Part shown: in pieces, positions 41,708 through 51,538 of the stretch | Numbering within the stretch: position 1 is the first letter of the stretch | Layout of the letters: every line of letters begins with the position of its first letter | Origin: Poriferisodalis sp965116715 | Lineage (GTDB): Bacteria; Actinomycetota; Acidimicrobiia; Acidimicrobiales; Poriferisodalaceae | Reading direction: 5' to 3' | NCBI GenBank assembly: GCA_965116715.1 | Contig: OZ220724.1 | Coordinates: forward strand, 3,224,001 to 3,288,000 | Length of the DNA: 64,000 nucleotides | Translations under genes and position numbers: made by a program | Notes under the pieces: generated by a model | What the model saw: the letters and a program-made list of their open reading frames with translations, nothing else | Told to the model about the DNA's origin: nothing | The model's database searches: none

Positions 41708-44077
41708 TCACGATGCTTCGGGCTCAGCAGTCTCGACGGCGCCGCCGCTGCCCGACAGCTCGTTGGGCGCTGCGACAGGATCGCCTCCCTCAGCGGCGCC
41801 GTCTGGCTCCGTCGGGTCGCTCTCTCCGTCGGCTGGATCGCTCTCTCCGTCGGCTGGATCGCTCTCTCCGTCGGCTGGATCGCTCTCTCCGTCGGCTGGA
41901 TCGCTCTCTCCGTCAGCTGCGTCGCTGCCGGCTGGGTCGCCGGACTCTGCCTCGCCGCCGGCTGCGTCGCCTGACTCTGCCTCGCCGTCGGCTGCGTCGC
42001 CTGACTCTGCCTCGCCGTCGTCGGACAGCGTGCTCAGATCGACATCGAGACAGGGATCGTCGGGATAGCGCGGCAGTTCCGAGTCGCGCTCGCCGGGCTG
42101 TTCGACGCACTCGAGCGGCGGACACTCCACGATCGACCCGTCTTCGCGCTCGCTGCCGTCCTCGACCATTTCTTGCTCGGCGTCATCGGCGCCGCCTTCA
42201 GCGCTCTCCGGCGCCTCGCCTTCAGCCGGTGACCCAGCGGGCGCCAGCAGCGGGTCGATGCACTGTCTCGGCACCGAACGGGAGCCGTCGCAGTCGCGTC
42301 CCTCCTCGGGCCGGTAGCGCGCATGGAAGGTGTCCACGTCGACGGTGCCGTCGGCGAACACGCGGGTCCGTTCCGTGCGGACGCGACGGCAGAAGTCCTG
42401 CATTTCCTCTTCGGGTTCGCCGATGGTGACCCCGACGTTGCGGGTGGAGTACAGCTCGACGGTGATGGACGTTTCGGTGTAGGTCGGCCAGACGAGCAGG
42501 CCGTATGGAGTGGGATTGGTGAATCTCAGATCAGGCTTCGGGTACGAGATGGTGGGGTCCAGCCCGAACGGGTAGCGGCTGAGGTACAGCGAGTGCGTCT
42601 GGTACTCGTCGATGGTCATGCCGGCCCGGATCAGGGCGTTGAAGATGGTGGTGGCGAACTGCGACACCCCGCCGCCGATGTCGTCGACGAGCACGCCCTT
42701 TTCGATGAAGCCGCCCTCCACGAAGCCTTTGTCCTCGGTTCGCCGGCCGACGTGCGAATTCAGCGAGAGGCTCTCGCCAGATTCGACGATTGCGCCCCGC
42801 ATCAGCTCGGCAAAGCGGTGGATGTTCTCGACGCGACCTTGACAGCACGCATGCTTGGTGGTGAACGTGCCGACGAGCTCGATGATGCCCAGCGATTCCA
42901 GGTGTGCCTGCTCCTCGCGGCTCACCGCAGGGCGCGACGGCAGCGCGAGCGGCCCTTGCACGCGTGCCAGCAATGCCTCCTCGATGAGGGCGCCGACGTC
43001 ATCGGCACAGCAGGCGATGCTGCCGTCGCTCGCCACGACCGTCGGCACGCCAGCGATGACCGCCATGGCGGCGGTGGCAAACGGAGCGGACGGATCGGCG
43101 AAGACCTCTTCGAGGTACGGCCCCACCTGTGCCTGATCGAACGAGATCTCCGGCGGTGCTGCATCTGCATCAAGCTGGAGCCAGCCAGCGATCGTCTCGA
43201 TGGTGAGGTCATGGGTCGTCTCTCCGTATGCGACGACGAGACTGCGCCCGTAGTTCTGGTGTGCAGTGTTGACGGCCTCCTGCAGTTCAGGCGTGTGGGC
43301 GTGCGGAGCGCTCTCGATCAGCTCCGCAGCGATCTCGATCCGCGCATAGGAGCGAGCGATGCCTTCGAGCACATGGTCGACGATGGCATCGGCGTCGACG
43401 ACTCGGCCGGGAAGGCCGAGGTCGACGGCGAGTGTGTCTTTGACGACGACGACCTGCGGGGGCGTTGCCGTCACGCCGATGTCGGTCGCGTCGGCGAGCA
43501 CGGCACGGGCCATCGACCGGTTGACGCTGTACCGGCGCTCGGTGAACTGGGGATCGCTGGACCACGCGACCCACGACTCAGCAGCGTCGTCCATCGATTG
43601 TGCAGTGCCAGTGCGCAATTCCCGGACGGCGTTGTAGGTGGCGTCATGCACAAGCGCAATGCCGAGGTCGGCCACGGTCAGCGTCAGGTCACCGACATCG
43701 GTGCGCACGACGACAGGCGTGCCCGCCAGCTCTGCAGCGAGTGCAGCAATCCGCAGGTGCACCGTGTCGGGGCTCACTTCGGCCGGCGTTCGGGGAGCCG
43801 TGGTGGGAACGACGGACGGCGCGCTGCTCGGAGTCGGCACAGCCGACGTCACTGGAGCGGTCTCAGGAGGAGCATCAGACGAGCCTCTGATGGCCAGAAC
43901 GGCTGTACCGAGGATCGACGCCACCAGGATTGCAGCCGCCGTGATGATCGACCAGCGAGGGGCCCACGTCGGCCAGTGCACGGGGGTTGATCGTACGGGT
44001 CGCTTGCCGTCTGCAGGCGGCGCGGCGTGCGTGCGATACTCCGGGCCGTCGACGCCGCTGAACGCGGGCGGCGTCAC
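41708..44077 (-). CDS. VanW-family exported protein with acidic repeat tail
   Basis: 789 residues from GTG 44077. A single membrane segment is near 37-57 (IITAAAILVASILGTAVLAI), then two peptidoglycan-binding-like (YoaR-type) regions, then the VanW domain near 400-530 (GVLVDDIGGGVSQFATTIFNALIRAG; YPKPDLRFTNPTPYGLLVW). The last 120 residues are Asp/Glu/Ser/Gly-rich with five ADGESDP units. VanW proteins act at the cell envelope but the exact role is not known. It starts 23 bases from a divergent SDR gene. Confidence 0.85.
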   Translation of the reverse strand: MTPPAFSGVDGPEYRTHAAPPADGKRPVRSTPVHWPTWAPRWSIITAAAILVASILGTAVLAIRGSSDAPPETAPVTSAVPTPSSAPSVVPTTAPRTPAEVSPDTVHLRIAALAAELAGTPVVVRTDVGDLTLTVADLGIALVHDATYNAVRELRTGTAQSMDDAAESWVAWSSDPQFTERRYSVNRSMARAVLADATDIGVTATPPQVVVVKDTLAVDLGLPGRVVDADAIVDHVLEGIARSYARIEIAAELIESAPHAHTPELQEAVNTAHQNYGRSLVVAYGETTHDLTIETIAGWLQLDADAAPPEISFDQAQVGPYLEEVFADPSAPFATAAMAVIAGVPTVVASDGSIACCADDVGALIEEALLARVQGPLALPSRPAVSREEQAHLESLGIIELVGTFTTKHACCQGRVENIHRFAELMRGAIVESGESLSLNSHVGRRTEDKGFVEGGFIEKGVLVDDIGGGVSQFATTIFNALIRAGMTIDEYQTHSLYLSRYPFGLDPTISYPKPDLRFTNPTPYGLLVWPTYTETSITVELYSTRNVGVTIGEPEEEMQDFCRRVRTERTRVFADGTVDVDTFHARYRPEEGRDCDGSRSVPRQCIDPLLAPAGSPAEGEAPESAEGGADDAEQEMVEDGSEREDGSIVECPPLECVEQPGERDSELPRYPDDPCLDVDLSTLSDDGEAESGDAADGEAESGDAAGGEAESGDPAGSDAADGESDPADGESDPADGESDPADGESDPADGESDPTEPDGAAEGGDPVAAPNELSGSGGAVETAEPEAS
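41821..41925. repeat. 21-bp tandem repeat in the VanW-protein tail
   Basis: A 21-bp unit (GTCGGCTGGATCGCTCTCTCC) occurs about five times head to tail and encodes repeats of ADGESDP on the minus strand. Looser GDAADGEAES repeats continue to about 42020. Copy number changes would keep the frame. Confidence 0.85.
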
Positions 44078-44100
44078 CGAGAGAAGGGAATCACAACGTC

Positions 44101-45018
44101 ATGAGCGAGCTGTGCGAGGGCCGGGTTGTCATCGTGACCGGAGGTGCCCGCGGCATCGGGCGTGAGCATTGCCTGATGCTTGCCGAGCACGGGGCCAAGG
44201 TGGTCTGCAACGACCTGGGCGGCGCCCGCGACGGCACCGGTGCCGACATCGGTCCCGCAGATGAGGTGGTCAACGAGATCAAGGCGATGGGGGGCGAGGC
44301 GGCCGCCAATGGTGACGACGTCTCCGATTGGGAAGGCGCGCAGCGGCTCGTGAACCAGGCCATCGAGACGTTCGGCGACCTGCACGGCGTGGTGAACAAC
44401 GCCGGCATCTTGCGCGACCGGATGCTGGTGAACATGACCGAGGCCGAATGGGACGCGGTGATCAAGGTGCACCTCAAGGGCACGTTTGCGCCCGCACGCT
44501 GGGCCAGCGCCTACTGGCGGGAGAAGTCCAAGGCCGGCGAGCAGGTGAACGCGTCCATCGTGAACACGACGTCGGTCTCGGGAATTTACGGCAACCCGGG
44601 ACAGACCAACTACGGCGCCGCCAAGATGGGCATCGCGGCCTTCACCATCATCGCGGCGCGCGAGCTGGCGCGTTACGGGGTACGGGTCAACGCGGTCGCG
44701 CCCGGCGCGCTCACACGCATGACCGAGGATTTGGGCATGGGCGAGGCCTCCGATGAGGATCAGGCCCTGATGCACCCCCGCTACATCGCGCCGATCGTGA
44801 CCTGGTTGTGCTCAGCCGAGGCAGCAGGCGTCTCCGGCCGGGTCTTCGAAGCATCGGGTCGCATGCTGGCGGTCGCCGAGGGCTGGGAACGTGGCCCGAC
44901 GATCGACGCCGTCGACGACCCGACCAAGATCGGCGATGCGGCCCGCCAGCTCGTGCGCGACGCCCGCCTCAACAGCGGCATGAGCGGCGAGCCGGCCGAT
45001 GGCGGCGTGGCCGACTGA
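44101..45018 (+). CDS. SDR, hydroxyacyl-CoA dehydrogenase type
   Basis: 305 residues. TGGARGIG is at residues 13-20, NNAGILRD near 99-106, and YGAAK with Tyr171/Lys175. The NDLGGARDGTGAD segment after the first motif is typical of the HSD17B4-like (3R)-hydroxyacyl-CoA dehydrogenases. The next gene encodes a MaoC-type hydratase, so the two would carry out successive hydration and oxidation of an acyl-CoA. Confidence 0.88.
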   Translation: MSELCEGRVVIVTGGARGIGREHCLMLAEHGAKVVCNDLGGARDGTGADIGPADEVVNEIKAMGGEAAANGDDVSDWEGAQRLVNQAIETFGDLHGVVNNAGILRDRMLVNMTEAEWDAVIKVHLKGTFAPARWASAYWREKSKAGEQVNASIVNTTSVSGIYGNPGQTNYGAAKMGIAAFTIIAARELARYGVRVNAVAPGALTRMTEDLGMGEASDEDQALMHPRYIAPIVTWLCSAEAAGVSGRVFEASGRMLAVAEGWERGPTIDAVDDPTKIGDAARQLVRDARLNSGMSGEPADGGVAD

Positions 45019-45088
45019 GCAGCAGCATCCATCGAACGGCAGACTCGACCCAAGAACCAAGTCGCTTTGCTAAAGGAGGACATCAATC

Positions 45089-45970
45089 ATGGGACTCAAT
45101 CCGGAAGCCGTCGGCGCCACCGGCAAGCCGACGAAGCGGTCGTGGACATTCCGCGACTCATTGCTCTACGCGGTCGGCATCGGGGCCGGCGCGGAGGATC
45201 CCTTCGGATCCGAGCTGGAGTTCACCACGCACAACTCCAAGAACATCACCCACCAGGCGTTCCCGACCCAGGGTGTCGTGATCGGCTTCGGCGCCGGCGG
45301 CGCCATGGCCAATGCCGGTGATCTGGACTGGGGCAAGCTGCTGCACGGCAGCCAGGGCCTCACCGTGCATCGCCCGATTCCGACCGAGGGATCCGTCGAG
45401 ATCACCGATCGCATTGCCGGGATGTGGGACAAGGGCGAAGGTCGCAATGCGATCATCGACACCGAGGCCAGCGCGGTCGATCCCGATTCCGGCGATGTCA
45501 TCTTCGAGCTGCGCAGCTCGGTGGTGATCCGTGGCTCGGGCGGTTTCGGGGGCGAGCCGGGCAGCACGGCCCCGCTGGTCAGCGCTCCTGACCGCGACCC
45601 CGACTATGAGATCTCGTATCAGACCCGTGCCGATCAAGCGCTCACGTACCGGCTGAGCGGCGACTACAACCCGCTCCACAGCGATCCGTGGTTCGCGACC
45701 GAGCTCGCCGGCTTCCCCAAGCCGATCCTGCACGGTCTGTGCACCTACGGCTTTACCGGCCGGGCACTGCTGCACACCCTGTGCGAGGGTGACCCGGCCC
45801 GCTTCCGGTCGATGGACTCCCGGTTCTCCGCACCGGTGTTCCCCGGCGACGAGCTGACGATTCAGGTCTGGGACGACGGCGAGGGCCGTGCGATCTACCG
45901 CACCGTCGCCCAGAAGGGCACCGACGAGCAGCGCGTGGTCATCGACAACGGTCTGTGCACTTACGCGTAG
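45089..45970 (+). CDS. MaoC-type enoyl-CoA hydratase 2
   Basis: 293 residues from ATG 45089, which has a consensus AAGGAGG at 45073-45079. It is a double hot-dog protein: an N-terminal half with RDSLLYAVGIGAG, and a catalytic half with YRLSGDYNPLHSDPWFA and ILHGLCTYGF near 195-228 (Asp and His of hydratase 2). It would hydrate trans-2-enoyl-CoA to the (R)-3-hydroxy form, feeding the SDR just upstream. Confidence 0.9.
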   Translation: MGLNPEAVGATGKPTKRSWTFRDSLLYAVGIGAGAEDPFGSELEFTTHNSKNITHQAFPTQGVVIGFGAGGAMANAGDLDWGKLLHGSQGLTVHRPIPTEGSVEITDRIAGMWDKGEGRNAIIDTEASAVDPDSGDVIFELRSSVVIRGSGGFGGEPGSTAPLVSAPDRDPDYEISYQTRADQALTYRLSGDYNPLHSDPWFATELAGFPKPILHGLCTYGFTGRALLHTLCEGDPARFRSMDSRFSAPVFPGDELTIQVWDDGEGRAIYRTVAQKGTDEQRVVIDNGLCTYA

Positions 45971-46018
45971 CAACGGCTGACTGAGCTGCGGAGCGGGCAG
46001 GACGCTCTGCTCCAGAGC

Positions 46019-46678
46019 TCAGAACAGCTTGAGCGCATCGCTGGTGATGCCGCGTAACTCGTCGTAGTCGAGCACGACGCAACGGATGCCCCGATCAGCC
46101 GCGAGCACCCGCGCTTGGGGCTTGATCTCTTGCGCGGCGAAGACGCCGTTCACCGGTGCCAGGCGAGCATCCCGGTTCAGGTACTCGAGATAACGGCAGA
46201 GCTGCTCGACGCCGTCGATCTCGCCTCGCCGCTTGATCTCCACTGCCAGCGTCGCGCCGTCGCTGTCCCGGCACAGCAGATCCACCGGACCGATATCGGT
46301 CGGGTACTCGCGTCGCACCAGCACAGCGCCGTCGGCCAGCGTCTCGGGATGCGCGGCCACCAGCTCTTGCAGGTGGGCTTCGACGCCGTCCCGTTCCAGG
46401 CCAGGATCGATGCCCATGTCGTGCGCGGTGTCGCTGAGCACCTCGGCGAGGCGTATCTCGAGGCGTTCGCCGCGGTCGTTCGTGACCCGCCACAGGTCGG
46501 GCTCGCACACGAGCCGATTGGGCGCGTTCATCCAGTTCAGCGGCTTGTATGCGCCCCCATCGGCGTGAATGGCCACGCAGCCGTCCGCCTTCACCATGAT
46601 CAGCCGCACCGCCTCGGGCAGGTGCGCGTCGAGCCGACCCGAGTAGTCGACCGTGCAGCGAGCGATGACCAGCCGCAT
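46019..46678 (-). CDS. nucS: Endonuclease NucS (EndoMS), mismatch-specific
   Basis: 219 residues. The N-terminal beta domain is followed by a RecB-like nuclease with the catalytic pattern PVDLLCRD ... LAVEIKRRG near 136-160 and the late QLCRYLEYL. The C-terminal ALKLF is a likely sliding-clamp-binding tail. NucS cuts both strands at mismatches and replaces MutSL in many actinobacteria, which supports the host assignment. It starts directly after the metallo-hydrolase stop. Confidence 0.93.
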   Translation of the reverse strand: MRLVIARCTVDYSGRLDAHLPEAVRLIMVKADGCVAIHADGGAYKPLNWMNAPNRLVCEPDLWRVTNDRGERLEIRLAEVLSDTAHDMGIDPGLERDGVEAHLQELVAAHPETLADGAVLVRREYPTDIGPVDLLCRDSDGATLAVEIKRRGEIDGVEQLCRYLEYLNRDARLAPVNGVFAAQEIKPQARVLAADRGIRCVVLDYDELRGITSDALKLF

Positions 46679-47698
46679 CTAGGCGGCAGTGGTCAGCTCG
46701 TAGACCGATGTGAGCTTTGGCTCGCCCCCTGGGAGACCCTCGGCATCGAGCACCCGCGCGCGTCCGCTCTCGACGAGATGGAGCATGTGCGCGTAGACCG
46801 AGCTGGCGGCGGGATACCACAGCCGCTTGTCATAGGCCTCGTACATCTTCGGCACGAAGTCCGCGATGCGGCACGGTCCGGGCCGGAGATGGGAGATGAT
46901 CTGCTGCTCACGATCGCTGCGGTGTGCGATGAACGAGCGCACGTACGCCGTCGGCTCGGGGATCGGGGGGCCGTGAGTCGGCCAGTAGCGCTCGTGCTCG
47001 AAGGTGAGCAGCTTCTCCAGCGAGTCGAGGTAGTCCTGCATCGAGCCGTCGGGCGGTCCCACGACGCTGGTTGCCCAGCCCATGACGTGGTCGCCTGAGA
47101 AGAGCGAGTTCTCCTCGAGCAGCTCGTAGCACAGGTGGTTCGAGCAGTGGCCGGGCGTGTGCACCGCGCGCAGCGTCCAGCCGTCGCCGGCGACGATGTC
47201 GCCGTCGACCAGCGCGACATCTGGGACGAACTCGGTGTCGGCGCCCTCCCGCTTCAGCTCCTCGGGCAGCTCGTCGATTTCCGCCTGGTATTTCTTTTGC
47301 TCTTCGGCGCTGATGTAGTCGGAGAAGTCGACGCGATCGTCAGGATCGAGCTTCCACACGCTGGCATGCGGCCCGTAGCCGTAGCTGAGCGCGCCGGTGG
47401 CCGCGACCAGGTCGCCGGTGAGGGGCGAATGATCGCTGTGGGTGTGCGTCACCAGCGCGGCGCTGACGGTCTCGCCCGGCTCGAGCGCTGCGAGGACATC
47501 GTCGAGGTGACTCGCGAGCGGCGGGCCTGCATCGATCACCGCGACATCGCCGTGCCCGACGATGTACGTGCCGGTGCCGCGGTAGGTGAACGGTGTCGGG
47601 TTCTTGCAGATGACCCGCCGGATCAGCGGCGACACCTGGTCGCAGACGCCGTAGTCGAATTCGCCGAGATCTCGATAGTGCTCGATGGTCACCGGCAT
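46679..47698 (-). CDS. Metallo-beta-lactamase fold hydrolase
   Basis: 339 residues from ATG 47698 with GGGAGG upstream. The zinc motif THTHSDHS is near 88-95, later ligands are in HTPGHCSNH near 176 and SGDHVMGW near 196, and a C-terminal helical domain resembles LACTB2-like proteins. These act on thioesters or nucleic acids. Its stop touches the nucS start, so both are probably cotranscribed. Confidence 0.87.
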   Translation of the reverse strand: MPVTIEHYRDLGEFDYGVCDQVSPLIRRVICKNPTPFTYRGTGTYIVGHGDVAVIDAGPPLASHLDDVLAALEPGETVSAALVTHTHSDHSPLTGDLVAATGALSYGYGPHASVWKLDPDDRVDFSDYISAEEQKKYQAEIDELPEELKREGADTEFVPDVALVDGDIVAGDGWTLRAVHTPGHCSNHLCYELLEENSLFSGDHVMGWATSVVGPPDGSMQDYLDSLEKLLTFEHERYWPTHGPPIPEPTAYVRSFIAHRSDREQQIISHLRPGPCRIADFVPKMYEAYDKRLWYPAASSVYAHMLHLVESGRARVLDAEGLPGGEPKLTSVYELTTAA

Positions 47699-47834
47699 CG
47701 GCCGCCTCCCAGTTGGTCGCAACGCGTGCGTGACGGTCTAGCATCGCACCACGGCCTGGCCGGGCAGCCGCCATGAGGGGGAGGCGGTTGCCCGGCCCGC
47801 TGTCCTTTCGCCTTCAGCACCGTCGGGAGGGAAC

Positions 47835-49634
47835 ATGGCGGACCTGACAGATCGAAGCGGCGGCTACTTCGTCGGCACGAAGCCCTCGGCGCGCTATCCC
47901 ATCTGGACGCGCGCCAATGTGGGCGAGGTCTTCCCCGATCCGGTGAGGATGAGCACCTTCGACTTCGCGTTCCAGAACGACGACGGCATTCGCATCTCCG
48001 AGCTGGGGTTCCGCGACGCCTACGTAGGGATGGGTGCGTTCGAGTACGACGAGTTCGACCCGGACAACTGTGTGTTCCTGGGCGTCTTCGGCGGCTACAC
48101 CTACCTGAACGCCGCAGTCGGGCGCGTGTTCGGCGCACGCGCCCCTGGCATCGACGTCGACACCGTCGACCGGACCTTCTTCGGCGAGCAGCCGGGCATC
48201 CCGCCGTACGAGCCGCATCCCGACGACGCAAGCCCCGAGGCCGAACAGCGCATCGGGGAGACCTTCCTGATGCTGTTCACGGCGCCGGCGTTGCCCGAGG
48301 TGCACGAAGACGAGCGCAACATCGCCGAACTGCGCGCGCAACGGCCTGATTTCGCCCAGATGGGCGATCACGAGATCGTCGACTGGATCAGCGATTTCCT
48401 CGAATCGGGATACGCGGACGGCGCCGGCTTTCGGCTGCTGTTCGCGCGTCACCTGAAGACGTCGTTCCTGGCGGCGGTGCCATTGGGCGCGCTCGAACAG
48501 GTGTGCACGGCGCTGGGCCGGCCCACCGACACGCTCAAGCTGGTGGCCGGCTACGGCGATGTGGCCTCCGCTGCGCCGTCAGATGCGATGTGGCAGCTCG
48601 GTCGCCAAGTGGCGGCGTCCGGCGCATTGGGGACGCTGTTCGATGCCGGACCCGCAGGCCTGGCCGATCGCTTGGCGGCTGCGGGCGCAGACGATCCGTC
48701 GGGCGAAGTTGCTGCGTTCAATGAGGCGTTCGACTCGTTCGTCTACGAGTTCGGCTCGCGGGGGCCGAACGAATGGGAGATGAGCTGCCCGACCTGGGAG
48801 ACCGACCCCGACATCGCGCTTGCGGCCATCGACCGCATGCGTCTGGCCCCCGCCGATGCCGAGCCGGCGCAGCGGCGCGCGGCGCTGGCTGCCCAGCGGG
48901 AGGCGCTGGCTGCGGAGATATCTGCGGCGCTCGAGGCTGATCCCGACACGCAGATGCAGTTCAACCTGGCGCTCGGTGCCGCAGCGGTGTACCTGCCGGG
49001 ACGTGAACGCACCAAGACCAACTGCGTGCGCTACGTGAACGAGTGCCGCATCGCATCACGGGTGCTGGGACGACGGTTCGTCGAGCGAGGGCAGTTCGCT
49101 GGGGAGACCGAATTCGGCATGCTGCGACTGTCTGAGCTGCACGAGATGCTCGACGACCCGACCGGCTGGGCTGAGGTGATCGCCGAGCGCCAGGCCCAGT
49201 GGAACGATGCGAACTCGCGGCAGGAGCCCTTCGTCATTGTCGGCGATCCGCCGCCGATGTCGTCCTGGCCCCGCCGCGGTGCTGCCGAGTTGCCCGTGCT
49301 GGGGGCTGGGGAGGTGCTGGCCGGGCTGCCGGGCTGCCCTGGCATCGCCCGCGGGCGTGCACGCGTGGTGCTCGACAGCAGCGATCCGACCGCGCTGTCG
49401 CCCGGCGATGTGCTCGTAGCGCCGCTCACCGATCCGTCGTGGACACCGCTGTTCGTGAGCGCGAGCGCCGTCGTTGTAGACGTCGGCGCGGCGTTGAGCC
49501 ATTCGGTCATCGTGAGCCGGGAGCTGGGCCTGCCGTGTGTCATCTCCGCAACCGGGGCCACGGGACGCATTCCGGACGGCGCGCTCATCGAGGTGAACGG
49601 CGATACCGGCGTGATCACTGTGCTCGCACTGTGA
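47835..49634 (+). CDS. PEP-utilizing mobile-domain protein without ATP-grasp
   Basis: 599 residues. The last 90 residues match the phosphohistidine (PEP-mobile) domain with GAALSHSVIVSRELGLPCV; the histidine of LSHS would carry the phosphate. The large N-terminal part (MADLTDRSGGYFVGTK; MSTFDFAFQNDDGIR) resembles the corresponding region of PEP synthase/rifampicin phosphotransferase-like proteins, but no ATP-grasp domain is visible in the gene or next to it. It may need a separate partner. It is flanked by a divergent MBL gene and a convergent crotonase gene. Confidence 0.75.
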   Translation: MADLTDRSGGYFVGTKPSARYPIWTRANVGEVFPDPVRMSTFDFAFQNDDGIRISELGFRDAYVGMGAFEYDEFDPDNCVFLGVFGGYTYLNAAVGRVFGARAPGIDVDTVDRTFFGEQPGIPPYEPHPDDASPEAEQRIGETFLMLFTAPALPEVHEDERNIAELRAQRPDFAQMGDHEIVDWISDFLESGYADGAGFRLLFARHLKTSFLAAVPLGALEQVCTALGRPTDTLKLVAGYGDVASAAPSDAMWQLGRQVAASGALGTLFDAGPAGLADRLAAAGADDPSGEVAAFNEAFDSFVYEFGSRGPNEWEMSCPTWETDPDIALAAIDRMRLAPADAEPAQRRAALAAQREALAAEISAALEADPDTQMQFNLALGAAAVYLPGRERTKTNCVRYVNECRIASRVLGRRFVERGQFAGETEFGMLRLSELHEMLDDPTGWAEVIAERQAQWNDANSRQEPFVIVGDPPPMSSWPRRGAAELPVLGAGEVLAGLPGCPGIARGRARVVLDSSDPTALSPGDVLVAPLTDPSWTPLFVSASAVVVDVGAALSHSVIVSRELGLPCVISATGATGRIPDGALIEVNGDTGVITVLAL

Positions 49635-49672
49635 CGCGCGGCATCACAGTGCTGGACCTGTGACGCCAGGCG

Positions 49673-50494
49673 TCAGCCGGCTGGCCATTGGGGCAGTCGA
49701 CGCTCGGCGAGCGCCCGGACGCCTTCGAGATAGTCAGGGCTGGGGATCATCTCGTTGAGCAGCCGATCCGACTCTGAGACGGCGGTTCCGACATCCCGGT
49801 GCTGGTCAAGGTAAATCTGCCGTTTCGTCGTGGCCAGCGAGCTGGGCGCGACCCGAGCTGCCATGTCGTACGCGTATTCGTGCACGCGCTCCATCAGCAC
49901 CGTCCCATCGACGATCTCGTTGAACAGACCCCAGCCGTCGGTCTCCGAGGCCAAGAACTTGCGGCTGGACAGCAGCAAGTCGTTTGATCGCGTCATGCCG
50001 ACGAGCCGGGGGAGCACCCATGACAGGCCGAATTCTGCGGGCAGGCCCAGCGGGCCGTGTGCTGTCGTGAGCTTGGCGTCTGCCGCTGCGAAGCGCAGGT
50101 CGCAGTAGCAGGCGAGCACCAGCCCGGCGCCGGCCGCGGCACCGTTCACCGCAGCGATGGTCACGGTTTCCAAGGCCATCATGAACGCGAAGTTCTGATC
50201 GAACTCGGGGGAGACGCCGTAGCCGGGCATCGCCAGGTCAGGCGCGGTGCCCGGGTCGTAACCGCCCCGCTCGCCGTGACCCTCCAAGGCCTGCGTGTCA
50301 GCACCGACGCAGAAGTCCCGACCCTCGCCCGTAATGACGACGACCCGGACCTGCGGATCTCGCTCAGCTTGTTCGAGCACCCATCGCATTTCCGTGTGCA
50401 TCCGGCCGGTCCAGGCGTTGCGGCGATGCGGGCGTGACAGCGTCAATGTCGCGACTGGCCCGTCGACGGAGTACTTCGTTGCCTTCAGCTCCAT
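49673..50494 (-). CDS. Enoyl-CoA hydratase family protein
   Basis: 273 residues from ATG 50494 with GAGAGGAAC upstream. VVVITGEGRDFCVGADTQAL near 47-66 and IAAVNGAAAGAGLVLACYCDLRFAA near 104-128 are the two oxyanion-hole regions. It differs in sequence from the crotonase at 38197. Its stop lies in a small inverted repeat TGACGCC-A-GGCGTCA (49661-49675) that may end transcription. Confidence 0.87.
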   Translation of the reverse strand: MELKATKYSVDGPVATLTLSRPHRRNAWTGRMHTEMRWVLEQAERDPQVRVVVITGEGRDFCVGADTQALEGHGERGGYDPGTAPDLAMPGYGVSPEFDQNFAFMMALETVTIAAVNGAAAGAGLVLACYCDLRFAAADAKLTTAHGPLGLPAEFGLSWVLPRLVGMTRSNDLLLSSRKFLASETDGWGLFNEIVDGTVLMERVHEYAYDMAARVAPSSLATTKRQIYLDQHRDVGTAVSESDRLLNEMIPSPDYLEGVRALAERRLPQWPAG

Positions 50495-50552
50495 GTGTTC
50501 CTCTCGGCGACGCTCAGGCTTCGCCTTCGATAGCTGTGTCCAATGGGTCATC

Positions 50553-51320
50553 TCAGGCTTCGCCTTCGATGACCTGTCGCAACGCCTCGAGGGCGTCATC
50601 GGCGAACTCGGGGCGGCAGATCAGCAGATCGGGCAGCCACGGGTCGGCGAAGTTGTATTCCAGCTCCGATCCGTCGCAGCGACTGGCGTGCAGGCCGGCC
50701 GCACGCGCTACCGCGACCGGCGCGCAGTTGTCCCATTCGAACTGGCCTCCCGAATGGGCGTAGATGTCGGCCATGCCGAGCACCACGGCCATGGCCTTGG
50801 CGCCTGCGGAGCCGAGCGTCATCAGTTCGGCGTCGAGCGCCTGGGCGACGATCACGGCCGCCGCCGGCGGGCGCGACCTGCTCACGACGAGACGGGGCTG
50901 CCCATTGTGCGGTGCCGGGAGCACGGGCCCGGGGTCGGTGCACAGCGTCTGCTCCACCGCCGGCAGCGCCACGGCTCCTGCTGTCGGCAGACCGTTCTCC
51001 ACCAAGGCGATATGCACTGCCCAGTCGGACCGGCCGGGTTCGGAATACTCGCGAGTCCCGTCCAGGGGGTCCACGATCCACACCCGGTCAGCGGACAGGC
51101 GAGCGAGATCGTCCTGCCCTTCCTCGGACAGGATGGCGTCCTCGGGCCGTGCTTCGCTCAGTCGGTCCACGATGTGCCGGTGGGCCTCGGAGTCGCCCGT
51201 GTCACGGACCTCCCACGTCCCGGCTCCCGAGCGGAAGAGCCGCTCGCGGACCTCCACCAGCAGAGTCCCAGTCTCGGTCGCCACTGTCGCGGCGAGAGCG
51301 TGGTCGTCGGGGCAGGCCAT
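50553..51320 (-). CDS. cysQ: 3'(2'),5'-bisphosphate nucleotidase / inositol phosphatase family
   Basis: 255 residues of the IMPase superfamily. The metal-binding pairs ILSEEGQDD near 60 and WIVDPLDGTREYSEPG near 78-93, and the late GGQFEWDNCAPVAVARAAG near 195-213, fit CysQ, which removes PAP left by sulfate activation. The 3' end (TCAGGCTTCGCCTTCGAT) is repeated 36 bases downstream. An inositol monophosphatase role is the main alternative. Confidence 0.83.
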   Translation of the reverse strand: MACPDDHALAATVATETGTLLVEVRERLFRSGAGTWEVRDTGDSEAHRHIVDRLSEARPEDAILSEEGQDDLARLSADRVWIVDPLDGTREYSEPGRSDWAVHIALVENGLPTAGAVALPAVEQTLCTDPGPVLPAPHNGQPRLVVSRSRPPAAAVIVAQALDAELMTLGSAGAKAMAVVLGMADIYAHSGGQFEWDNCAPVAVARAAGLHASRCDGSELEYNFADPWLPDLLICRPEFADDALEALRQVIEGEA

Positions 51321-51538
51321 CGGTCAAGTGTGCCCCCTGGACGCGTCTCCAACACGCCGGCACCCCGCTCGAGGCGATTCGCGCAAGCATGCTCACCGGC
51401 GCGTTCGGAGTTTCTTCGCCCAGGGTGTCGGGGCGGCAAATCGGTACGGGTAGCCTCGCGGGTCGTCAGGTGCGGTGGAGCGCGTCACCGCGCATCTCGC
51501 GCCTGCGTGACGGACAACCGATGGAGGGAATGTTCCTA

